NCBI GenBank assembly: GCA_023386045.1
Contig: JAEWKK010000002.1
Coordinates: 11,979 to 75,978 of the forward strand
Length of the DNA: 64,000 nt
Source of the DNA: Bacteroidota bacterium
Lineage (GTDB): Bacteria > Bacteroidota > Bacteroidia > Chitinophagales > Chitinophagaceae
Direction of reading: 5' to 3'
Each line of letters begins with the position of its first letter. The stretch's first letter is position 1. The notes under the pieces were generated by a model, which saw nothing but the letters and a program-made list of their open reading frames with translations, was not told the origin of the DNA and did no database searches. This document shows, piece by piece, positions 16,519 through 25,671 of this stretch. The translations under genes and the position numbers were made by a program.

Positions 16519-18135
16519 TCATACCAGCATGGTCACCGGGTTCTCCATGTATTTTTTAAAAGTCTGGAGGAAAGCCGCACCAACAGCTCCGTCTACGCTG
16601 CGGTGATCACAACTCAGCGTGATCTTCATTACGTTGCTTACACCAAAACCATCGCCTTTTCTTACCACAACTTCCTTGATCCTGCCCACAGCCATGATAG
16701 CACTGTCGGGAGGATTGATGATGGCAGTGAATTCTTCAATATCCATCATCCCCAGGTTGGAAATGGTAAATGTGTTGCCGGTAAATTCCGGTGGCTGTAA
16801 TTTTTTATTCCTTGCTTTTCCTGCGAGTTCCTTGGTTTCTGTAGCAATCTGGCTCAGTGATTTCTGATCGGTGAACCTGATCACGGGAACAATCAATCCG
16901 TCTTCGATGGCAACTGCCACACCAACATGTATGTGCTGGTATTGCCTGATGTAATCTCCCATCCATGAACTGTTCACAGCAGGATGCTTGCGCAAGGCCA
17001 TGGCAGAAGCCTTCACGATCATATCATTGAACGAGATCTTAACCTCACTTACTTCATTCATCTGTGCCCTTGCCTCCATGGCATTGTCCATGTTGATCTC
17101 CATTGTCAGGTAGAAATGCGGCGCACCAAATTTGCTCTCACCAAGGCGCTTGGCAATTACCTTACGCATTTGAGACACGGCGATATCTGTATGTGCTTCC
17201 TGTCCTGAAACAATAGGCTGTTGTGGAACCTGTGCTTTGGCTTCTGCTGGTTTTTGCTTTACAGTGCCTGGTTCAAAATGATCTATATCGGATTTGATAA
17301 TCCTTCCATTATCACCGCTTCCCTGGACTTGTGAAAGATCGATTCCTTTTTCCTGCGCCAGCTTTTTGGCAAGAGGTGAAGCCTTAATTCGGCCTTCAGT
17401 TGTGGAAGCAGTTTCACCTTGTTCTGATTTGACTTCAGCTTTTGCGGTTTCCTGTTGTGTAGCAGCCTGCGGCGACTGTGCTGTATTTCCACCTGATTGG
17501 GCAGCAGCAACAATAGCATTTACATCAACCTTACCTTCTTCCCCAATGATACAGAGCAGGGCATTTACAGCAATCTTTTCACCCTGTTTTGCGCCCTGGT
17601 ATAACAATTTGCCGTTCTTATAGCTTTCCAGCTCCATGGTGGCTTTATCTGTTTCAATGTCAGCCAGCACTTCACCTTTCTTTACCGTATCACCAACTTT
17701 TTTATGCCATGATGCAATGACGCCTTCGGTCATGGTATCACTGAGACGGGGCATGAGCACTACTTCTTCCATTTTGCTCAAATCCATTGAACCTGTTTGG
17801 GGCTGGGCCTGAGCAGCAGGTACAGGTGCATTTTCTTTTGCAGGAGTAGCTGCATTTGTAGTTTTCTGTGTACCCAGCAATTGTGAGATATCTTCTCCGG
17901 GGTTACCTACGATGGCCAGCAATTCATCCACCTGTATTTTCGATCCTTTTTCGCCACCCAGGTGCAACAATGTGCCTTCCTTATAGCTTTCCAGCTCCAT
18001 CGTTGCTTTATCAGTCTCGATGTCTGCCAATAATTCGCCTTTTTTAACCGGGTCGCCCACCTTTTTATGCCAGGCAGCAATGACTCCTTCGGTCATTGTA
18101 TCACTCAGGCGGGGCATCAAAATCACATCAGCCAT
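16519..18135 (-). CDS. pdhC: Pyruvate dehydrogenase complex dihydrolipoamide acetyltransferase (E2)
   Basis: This enzyme transfers acetyl groups from lipoamide to CoA and forms the core of the pyruvate dehydrogenase complex. The 538-aa protein has two N-terminal lipoyl domains, each with the lipoylated Lys in IETDKATMELESY (about residues 40 and 170), joined by Ala/Pro/Gln-rich linkers. Next is a peripheral-subunit-binding domain (KASPLAKKLAQEKGIDL) and the catalytic acyltransferase domain ending with CDHRSVDGAVGAAF, which carries the catalytic His and Asp. E1 and E3 genes are not in the window. The start MADVILMPRLSDTMTEG is unambiguous. E2s for branched-chain or 2-oxoglutarate substrates are alternatives; the double lipoyl domain favours pyruvate. 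Confidence 0.9.
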   Translation of the reverse strand: MADVILMPRLSDTMTEGVIAAWHKKVGDPVKKGELLADIETDKATMELESYKEGTLLHLGGEKGSKIQVDELLAIVGNPGEDISQLLGTQKTTNAATPAKENAPVPAAQAQPQTGSMDLSKMEEVVLMPRLSDTMTEGVIASWHKKVGDTVKKGEVLADIETDKATMELESYKNGKLLYQGAKQGEKIAVNALLCIIGEEGKVDVNAIVAAAQSGGNTAQSPQAATQQETAKAEVKSEQGETASTTEGRIKASPLAKKLAQEKGIDLSQVQGSGDNGRIIKSDIDHFEPGTVKQKPAEAKAQVPQQPIVSGQEAHTDIAVSQMRKVIAKRLGESKFGAPHFYLTMEINMDNAMEARAQMNEVSEVKISFNDMIVKASAMALRKHPAVNSSWMGDYIRQYQHIHVGVAVAIEDGLIVPVIRFTDQKSLSQIATETKELAGKARNKKLQPPEFTGNTFTISNLGMMDIEEFTAIINPPDSAIMAVGRIKEVVVRKGDGFGVSNVMKITLSCDHRSVDGAVGAAFLQTFKKYMENPVTMLV

Positions 18136-18282
18136 GTTCTTTATTTATTAAATGCGGCGTGAAATTAACGGAAATAGGGCAAACCCGATACGCCAAAAGG
18201 CAAAACCATGGTTTGATAGAAACAAGAAGTAATGAGAGACATTTCATACCGCGGACAATAGAGGATTTATCATAGCTGAACC

Positions 18283-20091
18283 TTAATAATCGAGCTCCAG
18301 CCTCAACCGCTCCTTCAGATCCTTTACTGCAGGAAACTGTTCTATAATCTTCTGGTATTGCTCTTTAGAACTCAACGGCAGGTCGTGTTGCTGAATTTCC
18401 TGCGGGCTTTCAATCAGTATAATGCTGAATTGCAGTTGGCGGTTGCACAATTCTTTTTGAAGGTATTCGGATACCTTATTGCGTTCAAACTCCAGGAATT
18501 TCTGGTTGATATTATTGTTGACGATAGCCTCAAAGCTATTGGGACCCTTGATCACCAGCTCTGCCACTTCAAAACTTTGCCAGGCAGGATTTTTCTTTTC
18601 TTTTAAAAGATTAATAAAACCTGTCCAGGCTTTTTTGAGCGATTCCATTTCCACCGGCCTGTCGGTTACTAATTCATCACTACAGTTCTCTTTCTGGATC
18701 TTTTGTCTGAGTGCATCCAGTGAGCCCAGTTTGGTTTTATTGTTTCCATTGGATTTTACAGCAGTGGATGTTGGTGCAGCAAGTGTGACATTTTCCTTCA
18801 CCCTGGTTACCGGAGCGCTTTCAATTACCAGCTTCGCCTCTGTTTCTTGTTGTTTGTTTACAACTGCTGCAGGTTTAGGGGTTTCAACTTTTGCTGAAGG
18901 AAGGGCAATGGGTTGTATGGAACGAAAGGGGACTGCCTTTGCTGTATCAACCAGTTTTTTTTTATCAATACCTGATCCACCGGCTGTGATTTCAAGAGCC
19001 TGTCCCAGGTAACAAAGTTTGATCAGTGCGAGTTCAACATGCAGCCTTTTATTTCTGGCGGACCTGTAATTGATCTCTGCTTCATTTAAAATATTGAGAG
19101 CGGATACCAGGTATCCTGCTTCTGTTCTTTTGGCCATTTCAGCAAAACGCTGCCGGAAAGATTCAACCACTTCTAATAGGCCTGCTACTCTTTCATCTTT
19201 ACAGATAAGAAGGTTGCGGATGAATTCTGCAAATCCATTTAAAACCGAATCTCCTTCAAAGCCTTTTTTATCAATATCATCATATAGGAGCATGGCGCCT
19301 GCAAGGTCCTGGTTCAGCATGCAGTCCATCAATTTGAAATAATAATCTGCATCCAGGATGTTCAGGTGCTCAATCGTATTCTCATATGTGACTTCACCAT
19401 TGGTAAAGCTCACGATCTTATCCAGGATGCTGAGCGCATCGCGCATGCAGCCTTCGCTTTTCTGGGCGATCAGCTGCAAAGCAGTTTCTTCAGTTTTGAT
19501 GTGCTCTTTTATGGCAATGCCTTCCAGGTGGTCAACTGTATCCTGTAAAGTGATCCTTTTAAAATCAAAGATCTGGCAGCGGCTCAGGATCGTGGGAAGG
19601 ATCTTATGTTTTTCTGTGGTAGCCAGAATAAAAATCGCATAGGGTGGTGGTTCTTCCAGTGTCTTTAAAAAAGCATTGAAGGCAGAAGAGGAAAGCATGT
19701 GCACCTCGTCTATGATATAGACCTTGTATTTTCCTGCCTGCGGTGCAAACCTGACCTGCTCCACCAGGCTCCTGATATCATCAACAGAGTTATTGGAAGC
19801 GGCATCCAGTTCATGAATATTCAATGAAGTGCCGTTGTTAAAGGTTACACAGGAATGGCATTCATTGCAGGCTTCACCATCACTGCGCAGGTTTTCGCAA
19901 TTAATGGTTTTGGCCAGGATACGGGCACAGGTGGTTTTACCCACACCCCTCGGTCCGCAAAAAAGAAAGGCATGCGCCAACTGGTGATTCCTGATAGCAT
20001 TGCGAAGCGTGGTTGTGATATGCTCCTGTCCAACAACAGTATCAAAGGTTTGTGGTCTGTATTTTCTGGCTGAAACAATAAATTTTTCCAT
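18283..20091 (-). CDS. dnaX: DNA polymerase III subunits gamma and tau
   Basis: This is the clamp-loader ATPase and, in its long form, the organiser of the replisome. I start at MEKFIVSARKYRPQTFDTVVGQ (602 aa); three codons further upstream are unlikely. The AAA+ domain shows Walker A GPRGVGKTTCARIL, a zinc module with four Cys (C-x8-CNECHSC), Walker B DEVHMLSSSAFNAFLKTLEE and sensor motif TILSRCQIFDF. The collar domain (to about 365) is followed by a linker rich in Lys, Val and Pro, and a tau-specific C-terminal domain. Codons 377-379 are AAA AAA AAA (bases 18955-18963), and the -1 frame stops two codons later. Slippage there would yield a gamma-like protein of about 381 residues. Confidence 0.95.
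   Translation of the reverse strand: MEKFIVSARKYRPQTFDTVVGQEHITTTLRNAIRNHQLAHAFLFCGPRGVGKTTCARILAKTINCENLRSDGEACNECHSCVTFNNGTSLNIHELDAASNNSVDDIRSLVEQVRFAPQAGKYKVYIIDEVHMLSSSAFNAFLKTLEEPPPYAIFILATTEKHKILPTILSRCQIFDFKRITLQDTVDHLEGIAIKEHIKTEETALQLIAQKSEGCMRDALSILDKIVSFTNGEVTYENTIEHLNILDADYYFKLMDCMLNQDLAGAMLLYDDIDKKGFEGDSVLNGFAEFIRNLLICKDERVAGLLEVVESFRQRFAEMAKRTEAGYLVSALNILNEAEINYRSARNKRLHVELALIKLCYLGQALEITAGGSGIDKKKLVDTAKAVPFRSIQPIALPSAKVETPKPAAVVNKQQETEAKLVIESAPVTRVKENVTLAAPTSTAVKSNGNNKTKLGSLDALRQKIQKENCSDELVTDRPVEMESLKKAWTGFINLLKEKKNPAWQSFEVAELVIKGPNSFEAIVNNNINQKFLEFERNKVSEYLQKELCNRQLQFSIILIESPQEIQQHDLPLSSKEQYQKIIEQFPAVKDLKERLRLELDY
18947..18963 (-). promoter_or_regulatory. Candidate slippage/frameshift site in dnaX
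   Basis: The mRNA has nine consecutive A (18963 down to 18955) at codons 377-379, then CTGGTTGA. A -1 ribosomal shift, or a transcript with one extra A, reads ACT GGT TGA and stops at 18949-18947. This is the same logic as the dnaX frameshift of E. coli (A AAA AAG) and the A9 transcriptional slippage of Thermus thermophilus, and it lies just after the collar domain, where gamma should end. Confidence 0.55.
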
Positions 20092-20188
20092 ACGGTGCAC
20101 CTCGCTGCTAAGGTACAGGAAAGAGAGGAAAGAGGGTGAAGAGCGAGAGCAAGGAAATAAGATCGCACTGCACTCTCACCCTCCGCAC

Positions 20189-21355
20189 TCATAAAATCGG
20201 GTGGCGGTGAAATTCTTTGGTCCTGTCAAAGAGATAACGGTAGGTGCAAAGACGCCGCGTAATATAGGTTTCGCCTATGCTTAACCCTACATTGAGCATC
20301 TTGGGATTAAAATCTCCAATCCATTGCATTTCATATTCTGTATAACTAACAGCTGGCGACTGAACCAGCTTTGCGGCTTCTCCAATAATAAATGCATCCA
20401 CACCTTTTCCCTGGAACTCTGGGACAATACCAAATACAAGCCCAGTAAACTTCTTGCAGGGTTTTGTTTTTTTGATCCAAAGGAATTTCAGCTTGTCTAA
20501 AAGCCCGAACTTTCCATTGAGATATTTAAACCACTGGTTCAGGTCTGGAAGGTTGATGAAAATGGCAATAGGATTATTGTTGTGATAAGCAAACCACACA
20601 ATCTTTTCATCCATTACCGGTTTCATTTTTCTGAACATGAGGAGCACCTGTTCCTTTTTTAATTCCTTCAATCCTCCATGTCCTGCCCATGCAGCATTAT
20701 AGACGGTAGCAAAATCAAGGGCAAATTTTTCCAGCTCATTCTTCCTGATGTGTTGAGAAGAAAATGAAGGATCCGCAGCAATGGCAGCATGTCTTTCCAG
20801 GATTTTATCCGTGAGTTTTTTTTGAGGATCAAGTCCCAGGCAGTGCTGGTAAAAGAAAGTCCTGAAACCATAATTCTCAAATAGCTCCTGGTAGTAGGGA
20901 GGATTGTAATTCATGCAGTATAAAGGCTCCTGGAATCCTTCGATTACCAGTCCCCACCAGCGGTCTCTTTCACCAAAATTGATAGGGCCATCCATTGCTT
21001 CAATGCCTTTTTGCATCAGCCAGTGTTTGGCCACATCAAAAAGCATATCGGCCGCCTGCTGGTTGTGAATGCAGTCAAAAAAGCCGAGGCCACCAACGGG
21101 AACATCATCACCCTTATTCCTGTATTTCTTATTGGTAAAAGCTGCTATGCGCCCGATCAATTCACCATTGTCATCCTGAAGTATCCACCGGGTAGCAGTC
21201 CCAGATCTGAACGTCTTATTCTTCTTCTCATCAAATACTTCATAAATGTCCTTATCCAGCGGCCTGATATAATTCGGGTTGCCCTGGTTTAATAACACAT
21301 TTACCCTGATGAAAGCTTCCGCCGAATTCTTATCCTTTACCTCTGTGAGTTGCAT
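20189..21355 (-). CDS. GNAT-superfamily-like protein (YghO-like)
   Basis: This 388-aa cytosolic protein starts MQLTEVKDKNSAEAFIRVNVLLNQG. The N-terminal part resembles the YghO-type group of acetyltransferase-fold proteins, with YIRPLDKDIYEVFDEKKN, RIAAFTNKKY, GGLGFFDC and AMDGPINFGERDRWWGLVI. The C-terminal part looks like a second acetyl-CoA-type fold, with GLVFGIVPEFQGKGVDAFIIGE, where QGKGVD fits the pyrophosphate-binding Q/RxxGxG/A turn. The substrate is unknown. It lies 97 bp upstream of dnaX on the same strand, and the short purine-rich spacer (20092-20188) shows no terminator, so co-transcription is possible. Confidence 0.75.
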   Translation of the reverse strand: MQLTEVKDKNSAEAFIRVNVLLNQGNPNYIRPLDKDIYEVFDEKKNKTFRSGTATRWILQDDNGELIGRIAAFTNKKYRNKGDDVPVGGLGFFDCIHNQQAADMLFDVAKHWLMQKGIEAMDGPINFGERDRWWGLVIEGFQEPLYCMNYNPPYYQELFENYGFRTFFYQHCLGLDPQKKLTDKILERHAAIAADPSFSSQHIRKNELEKFALDFATVYNAAWAGHGGLKELKKEQVLLMFRKMKPVMDEKIVWFAYHNNNPIAIFINLPDLNQWFKYLNGKFGLLDKLKFLWIKKTKPCKKFTGLVFGIVPEFQGKGVDAFIIGEAAKLVQSPAVSYTEYEMQWIGDFNPKMLNVGLSIGETYITRRLCTYRYLFDRTKEFHRHPIL

Positions 21356-21414
21356 GATCTTTTAATGGCAGCGGCAAATGTAACCAATTGCCACATTCCT
21401 CTATTTCCCATCCA

Positions 21415-23052
21415 TCACAGGAACATTTTGCGCAGCGAGGTTTCATCATGACTATACACATCATCCCTGAAATTCAGCTGGCCTTTATCATCCACCCAGG
21501 CTGTATAATAGGTGATCATGACAGGTATTGGTTTTTTCAATCGGACGTATTGCTCATTGCCGCTGTTCATGGCTGCACTGATCTTTGATGCAGGCCATTC
21601 AGGATTATTGCGAAGAAGATAGTTGGCCATTTTTTCCGGTTCTGCCAGCCTGATACATCCATGGCTGTAGGCACGCTTGTCTTTCTCAAAAAGACTTTTC
21701 GCGGGCGTATCGTGGAAGTAAATATTGAAGCTGTTTGGAAAAAGAAATTTCACACGACCCAATGAGTTCTTTCCACCTGGTCTTTGCCTGATCACTGGCA
21801 AGCCGCCTTCTTCACCCACCTGTTCCATGTTCTGTGATTCAAGATAACCGGGATTGGAAGCCATGGCCGGAATGATTTCATTTCGTACAATGCTTGGCGG
21901 TACATTCCAGTAAGGACTGAAAACCACCTGGTTCAGGTCTCCTGAAAACATCATGGTATTATGTCCCTCTTTTCCTACCACCACATTCATTTCAAATGCT
22001 AGATTTTTTCCTTCGTACACATGCAATTTGAATTCAGGAATGTTTACCACTATGAGTTGACCGGAAGGTTCTGTAGGCATCCAGCGCATGCGTCCCATGT
22101 TCAGGATGATCTGCTGCACTCTTTTGATCACCGGTACGTTCATGTCTTTGATCAATGTAGCGGTTACTTTTCCATCGGGAGTATAACCCATTGCCGACTG
22201 GAAAATTTTCACTGCATTTTCAAGCGTATCATTGAATACCGCTGTTGTATCCACCACAGGCATTTCTCCGGTTACCTGCAATCTTCTTTTGATCTGCACT
22301 ACAGCAGGATCAGTGATTCCTTTCTTCAATGTTTTTTTAACCTCGGAGATCTGCGGCCATCCACCCTGTTTGGCGATGTTATAGTATTTGGAGAGCTGGT
22401 TCTTCAGGGCGTTGTATCTTGGATTAACGTCTTCGAAATATTTATCGTCCTTATGTTTTTTGTTTAAGAGAGAGTCGGCCATGGCCATGGCATCCGTTCT
22501 TTTGAATGGAATGAAACGTTCCATTTCCTTGCGCTTCACATAGCCTTTTTCATAATTGGTGAGCACATACTGGATAAAATGCTTTGTAAGCGTTAACTCG
22601 GTATTGATGTAGGATTTGTCAGAGGAAGAAGGTGAAAGTCTTTCTTCGGCTACTAATGCATCCATTCTTTTTTGCAGGCTTTTGTCACGCAGCGAAGTAT
22701 CATTATCATAAGTGGTTACATAGTCGTGAAGGTTCCAGAAAGCCAGGGCCTGTTCTGTGAGGCCATCGCTACTGAACCAGGCAAACTGGTAATTACGTGT
22801 ATTATAAAAGCTGCGCATTCTTCTGGACAGGGAATCATCGAGTTTTTTATCAACAATGAATTTTTCCATACTCAGGCTGTCAATAAACAGGTCTGAATAA
22901 GAATTTTCACGGGTGATGCTATAATCTCTTTTGCTGACTTTTTTTTCTGCTTCTGATTTATTGCCCTTGATGGAACCTCCGGAGCCTGTTCCATCCTGGC
23001 AGGATTGTAAGAAGGCGGATAAAAGTATGGTGTAGATAAAAAAATGCTTCAT
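21415..23052 (-). CDS. L,D-transpeptidase (YkuD/YcbB type), lipoprotein
   Basis: This enzyme would form 3-3 crosslinks or attach proteins in peptidoglycan in the periplasm. I start at MKHFFIYTILLSAFLQSC, a lipoprotein signal with lipobox LQSC; an upstream in-frame start would bury it. The 545-aa protein has a helical N-terminal scaffold and a peptidoglycan-binding repeat (VVQIKRRLQVTGEMP, NAVKIFQSAMGYTPDGKVT). The YkuD catalytic domain contains LIVVNIPEFKLHVYEG and the active-site segment AYSHGCIRLAEPE, with catalytic Cys near residue 466 and His two residues before it. This domain order matches YcbB/LdtD. It stands alone on the minus strand, separated from the GNAT-like gene by 59 bp. Confidence 0.9.
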   Translation of the reverse strand: MKHFFIYTILLSAFLQSCQDGTGSGGSIKGNKSEAEKKVSKRDYSITRENSYSDLFIDSLSMEKFIVDKKLDDSLSRRMRSFYNTRNYQFAWFSSDGLTEQALAFWNLHDYVTTYDNDTSLRDKSLQKRMDALVAEERLSPSSSDKSYINTELTLTKHFIQYVLTNYEKGYVKRKEMERFIPFKRTDAMAMADSLLNKKHKDDKYFEDVNPRYNALKNQLSKYYNIAKQGGWPQISEVKKTLKKGITDPAVVQIKRRLQVTGEMPVVDTTAVFNDTLENAVKIFQSAMGYTPDGKVTATLIKDMNVPVIKRVQQIILNMGRMRWMPTEPSGQLIVVNIPEFKLHVYEGKNLAFEMNVVVGKEGHNTMMFSGDLNQVVFSPYWNVPPSIVRNEIIPAMASNPGYLESQNMEQVGEEGGLPVIRQRPGGKNSLGRVKFLFPNSFNIYFHDTPAKSLFEKDKRAYSHGCIRLAEPEKMANYLLRNNPEWPASKISAAMNSGNEQYVRLKKPIPVMITYYTAWVDDKGQLNFRDDVYSHDETSLRKMFL

Positions 23053-23225
23053 AGGGATGAGTTTTACAAAATACATGCCTGCATGGATGGGCTGGGCGGT
23101 TCAGGAGTCCTCAGTTATTTTAGAAAGCTTTAGGAAAAAACGGGGAAAATTAAGGCCTGCTTTTCTGAGCTTCTACTAATGCCGGATCGTTGGCGATGAT
23201 CTACCTTTACCTGAAGCCTAAAAAA

Positions 23226-23492
23226 ATGAATATGTCAAAATGTAATTTCAGCATTAGCTTTTCAGGATCTGCAGAGGAAGTTTATAATAAGGCAAGGGCC
23301 GCCGTTGAAAAACAGGGTGGCAATTTTAATGGTGACAGCAACAGTGGTAATTTCAATATCAATGTATTTGGCGCCATTTCGGGTTCCTACACAGTCACTG
23401 GCAACCAGTTGAATATAATTATAGAGGACAAACCCATGATGATACCCTGCGCGGCTATCGAAAATGTATTAAAAAGCCAGATCGGGGGGTAG
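23226..23492 (+). CDS. Small hypothetical protein, 88 aa
   Basis: I do not recognise this protein. Starting at MNMSKCNFSISFSGSAEEVYNKAR it has 88 residues; an ATG at 23190 would add an implausible hydrophobic leader. The region 23202-23209 (TACCTTTA) resembles a -7 element just upstream, supporting the later start. The sequence alternates short strands with Gly/Asn turns (NFNGDSNSGNFNINVFGAISGSYTV) and reads like a small alpha/beta domain. The phrase FSGSAEEVYNKARAAVEKQGG suggests a helix after a first strand, as in polyketide-cyclase-like or SRPBCC folds, but this is only an impression. It has no signal peptide. atpD follows after 179 bp with its own promoter. Confidence 0.6.
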   Translation: MNMSKCNFSISFSGSAEEVYNKARAAVEKQGGNFNGDSNSGNFNINVFGAISGSYTVTGNQLNIIIEDKPMMIPCAAIENVLKSQIGG

Positions 23493-23569
23493 TGGAAGCA
23501 GTCTTTTTCTGCCATTTTTCAGCTGAAAAGCAGTAATCTTAATTCCCGCCAACAATCTTTAATTTACCA

Positions 23570-23600
23570 TTGGCAGTTTACCAGTGCACCCTTACCTTTG
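23570..23600 (+). promoter_or_regulatory. Bacteroidota-type promoter of atpD-atpC
   Basis: TACCTTTG (23593-23600) matches the TAnnTTTG -7 element of the Bacteroidota primary sigma factor. A TTG (23570-23572) lies 20 bp before it, in the place of the -33 element. The leader to the atpD ATG would be roughly 65 nt. Confidence 0.6.
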
Positions 23601-23671
23601 CAGCCTGAAAATGAAAAATGGCTGCCCTGGCTGCTTTTTTTCACCCAAAAACTCTTCTTTAAAAGCTATAT

Positions 23672-25171
23672 ATGGCAAAAGTTGGTAAGGTAAAACAGAT
23701 CATCGGCGCCGTGGTGGACGTACAGTTCGACGGAGGCCTTCCCGAAATTTATAATGCATTGGAAATAAGAAGGCCTGGTTCAGATCCACTGGTTCTTGAG
23801 GTGCAAAACCACCTGGGTGAAGACAGTGTTCGTACCATCGCCATGGACGGTACAGAAGGTTTGATGCGCGGAGTGGAAGTATTTGATACAGGTGGCGCTA
23901 TTAAAATGCCGGCCACTGAAGAAATCAAAGGACGCCTTTTCAATGTAACAGGTGATCCCATTGATGGTCTTCCTCCGGTTTCTAAAGTAAACGGACGTGC
24001 CATCCACGCCAAGCCACCAGCATTTGAAAATCTTTCTACTGCCACCGAGGTTCTTTTCACAGGTATCAAGGTAATTGACCTGATCGAACCTTATGCAAAA
24101 GGTGGTAAGATCGGTTTGTTTGGTGGTGCGGGTGTAGGTAAAACCGTATTGATCCAGGAACTGATCAACAATATCGCGAAAGCCTATTCCGGTCTCTCAG
24201 TATTTGCCGGTGTTGGTGAAAGAACACGTGAGGGTAATGACCTGATGCGTGAGATGATCGAAGCAGGAATCATGAAATATGGTGAAGCTTTCAAACACAG
24301 TATGGAAGAAGGTGGATGGGACCTGAGCAAGGTGAATATGGAAGACCTGGCAGATTCCAAAGCCACATTTGTTTTTGGACAGATGAACGAACCTCCCGGA
24401 GCACGCGCTCGTGTGGCTCTTTCCGGTTTGACCATTGCCGAATATTACCGCGATGGTGATGGCACTGGCAAAGGACGTGACATTCTTTTCTTTGTTGACA
24501 ATATCTTCCGTTTTACACAGGCAGGTTCGGAAGTTTCGGCTCTTCTTGGCCGTATGCCTTCTGCGGTAGGTTACCAGCCCACGCTGGCAACTGAAATGGG
24601 ACTGATGCAGGAAAGGATCACTTCTACAAAGAATGGTTCAATTACTTCAGTGCAGGCTGTATATGTTCCGGCGGATGACCTTACCGATCCGGCTCCTGCT
24701 ACAACATTTGCCCACCTGGATGCCACAACGGTTCTGTCGCGTAAGATCGCTGACCTTGGTATCTATCCTGCCGTGGATCCACTGGATTCCACTTCAAGGA
24801 TCCTTACACCGGGCATTGTTGGTGAAGCACATTATAACTGCGCCAACAGGGTGAAACTGATCCTGCAGCGCTACAAGGAATTACAGGATATCATTGCCAT
24901 CCTGGGTATGGATGAACTGAGTGATGATGATAAACTCGTGGTAAGCCGCGCCAGAAGGGTACAGCGTTTCCTTTCACAGCCTTTCCACGTGGCAGAAGCC
25001 TTTACCGGTCTGAAAGGTGTGCTGGTTCCAATTGAGGAAACCATCCGCGGCTTTAACATGATCATGGACGGTGAAGTGGATGAATATCCTGAAGCAGCTT
25101 TCAACCTCGTTGGCTCTATTGATGATGCCATCGAAAAAGGTAAGAAAATGCTGGCACAGGCTCAGGGTTGA
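23672..25171 (+). CDS. atpD: F1F0 ATP synthase subunit beta
   Basis: This is the catalytic subunit of the F1 head. The 499-aa protein shows the N-terminal beta-barrel (GKVKQIIGAVVDVQFDGGLP), P-loop GGAGVGKTV (residues 151-159), catalytic Glu in GVGERTREGNDL, Walker B DILFFVDNIFRF, and the DELSDDD-like DELSEED motif that contacts gamma and epsilon (GMDELSDDDKLVV). It is slightly longer than the usual 460-480. It is followed after 175 bp by atpC. The other ATP synthase genes are absent here, which matches the split atpDC arrangement known in Bacteroidota. The spacer downstream (25172-25346) shows no hairpin terminator, so atpC is read through. Confidence 0.97.
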   Translation: MAKVGKVKQIIGAVVDVQFDGGLPEIYNALEIRRPGSDPLVLEVQNHLGEDSVRTIAMDGTEGLMRGVEVFDTGGAIKMPATEEIKGRLFNVTGDPIDGLPPVSKVNGRAIHAKPPAFENLSTATEVLFTGIKVIDLIEPYAKGGKIGLFGGAGVGKTVLIQELINNIAKAYSGLSVFAGVGERTREGNDLMREMIEAGIMKYGEAFKHSMEEGGWDLSKVNMEDLADSKATFVFGQMNEPPGARARVALSGLTIAEYYRDGDGTGKGRDILFFVDNIFRFTQAGSEVSALLGRMPSAVGYQPTLATEMGLMQERITSTKNGSITSVQAVYVPADDLTDPAPATTFAHLDATTVLSRKIADLGIYPAVDPLDSTSRILTPGIVGEAHYNCANRVKLILQRYKELQDIIAILGMDELSDDDKLVVSRARRVQRFLSQPFHVAEAFTGLKGVLVPIEETIRGFNMIMDGEVDEYPEAAFNLVGSIDDAIEKGKKMLAQAQG

Positions 25172-25346
25172 TCTCCCGGAGAAATCCAGGCAGTTCTTTA
25201 ACATGAAGTGGATAGTGGTGACACCAGCAACAGAATACAATGGAACTTTTGTTGCGTCGCACACTTCGGCTTTCTGTTCTTTAATCAACAATAACCGGTT
25301 TTTCCAATTCAGGTAAAACTGCTCCTCAGGGAGAATAAGAGTAATC

Positions 25347-25604
25347 ATGACTTTAGAAATATTGACCCCGGAAAAAAAATTGTTCAGCGGTGAGGTGTTT
25401 GGTGTGCAAATGCCAGGCATCAGTGGTTCATTTGAAGTGCTGGACAAACACGCCCCTTTAGTCAGTGCCTTAAAAGCAGGTCGTGTAAAAGTGCTGCGTG
25501 ATAAACAAAACCATACAGCTACTTACAATATCCAGGGCGGATTTGTAGAAGTGCTGAATAACAAAGTAACTGTTCTGGTGGAAGGTGCTACTATCGTTGA
25601 ATAA
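25347..25604 (+). CDS. atpC: F1F0 ATP synthase subunit epsilon, short form
   Basis: This is part of the central stalk of F1. The 85-aa protein consists only of the N-terminal beta-sandwich domain (MTLEILTPEKKLFSGEVFGVQMPGISGSFEVLDKHAPLVSALKAG). The C-terminal pair of helices, which in E. coli inserts into F1 and inhibits ATP hydrolysis, is missing: the frame ends normally after VTVLVEGATIVE and is followed at once by a terminator. Family members are normally 130-140 aa. Short epsilons occur in other Bacteroidota, so this is probably not a truncation by mutation. It should couple rotation without the usual self-inhibition, which is inference. Confidence 0.93.
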   Translation: MTLEILTPEKKLFSGEVFGVQMPGISGSFEVLDKHAPLVSALKAGRVKVLRDKQNHTATYNIQGGFVEVLNNKVTVLVEGATIVE

Positions 25605-25623
25605 TTAGTAATCTTATAGAAAT

Positions 25624-25654
25624 AAAAAAAGCTCTCAGTGATGAGAGCTTTTTT
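25624..25654. terminator. Bidirectional terminator between atpC and the RDD gene
   Basis: AAGCTCTCA (25629-25637) pairs with TGAGAGCTT (25642-25650) around loop GTGA. An A run before and a T run after make it work in both directions. It lies between two convergent genes. Confidence 0.9.
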
Positions 25655-25671
25655 GTTTTAAGAAACTGATC

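Noticed and set aside
23516..23529. Palindrome TTTTCAGCTGAAAA as terminator of the small 88-aa gene
   Set aside because: No loop and no T run after it; too weak to call.
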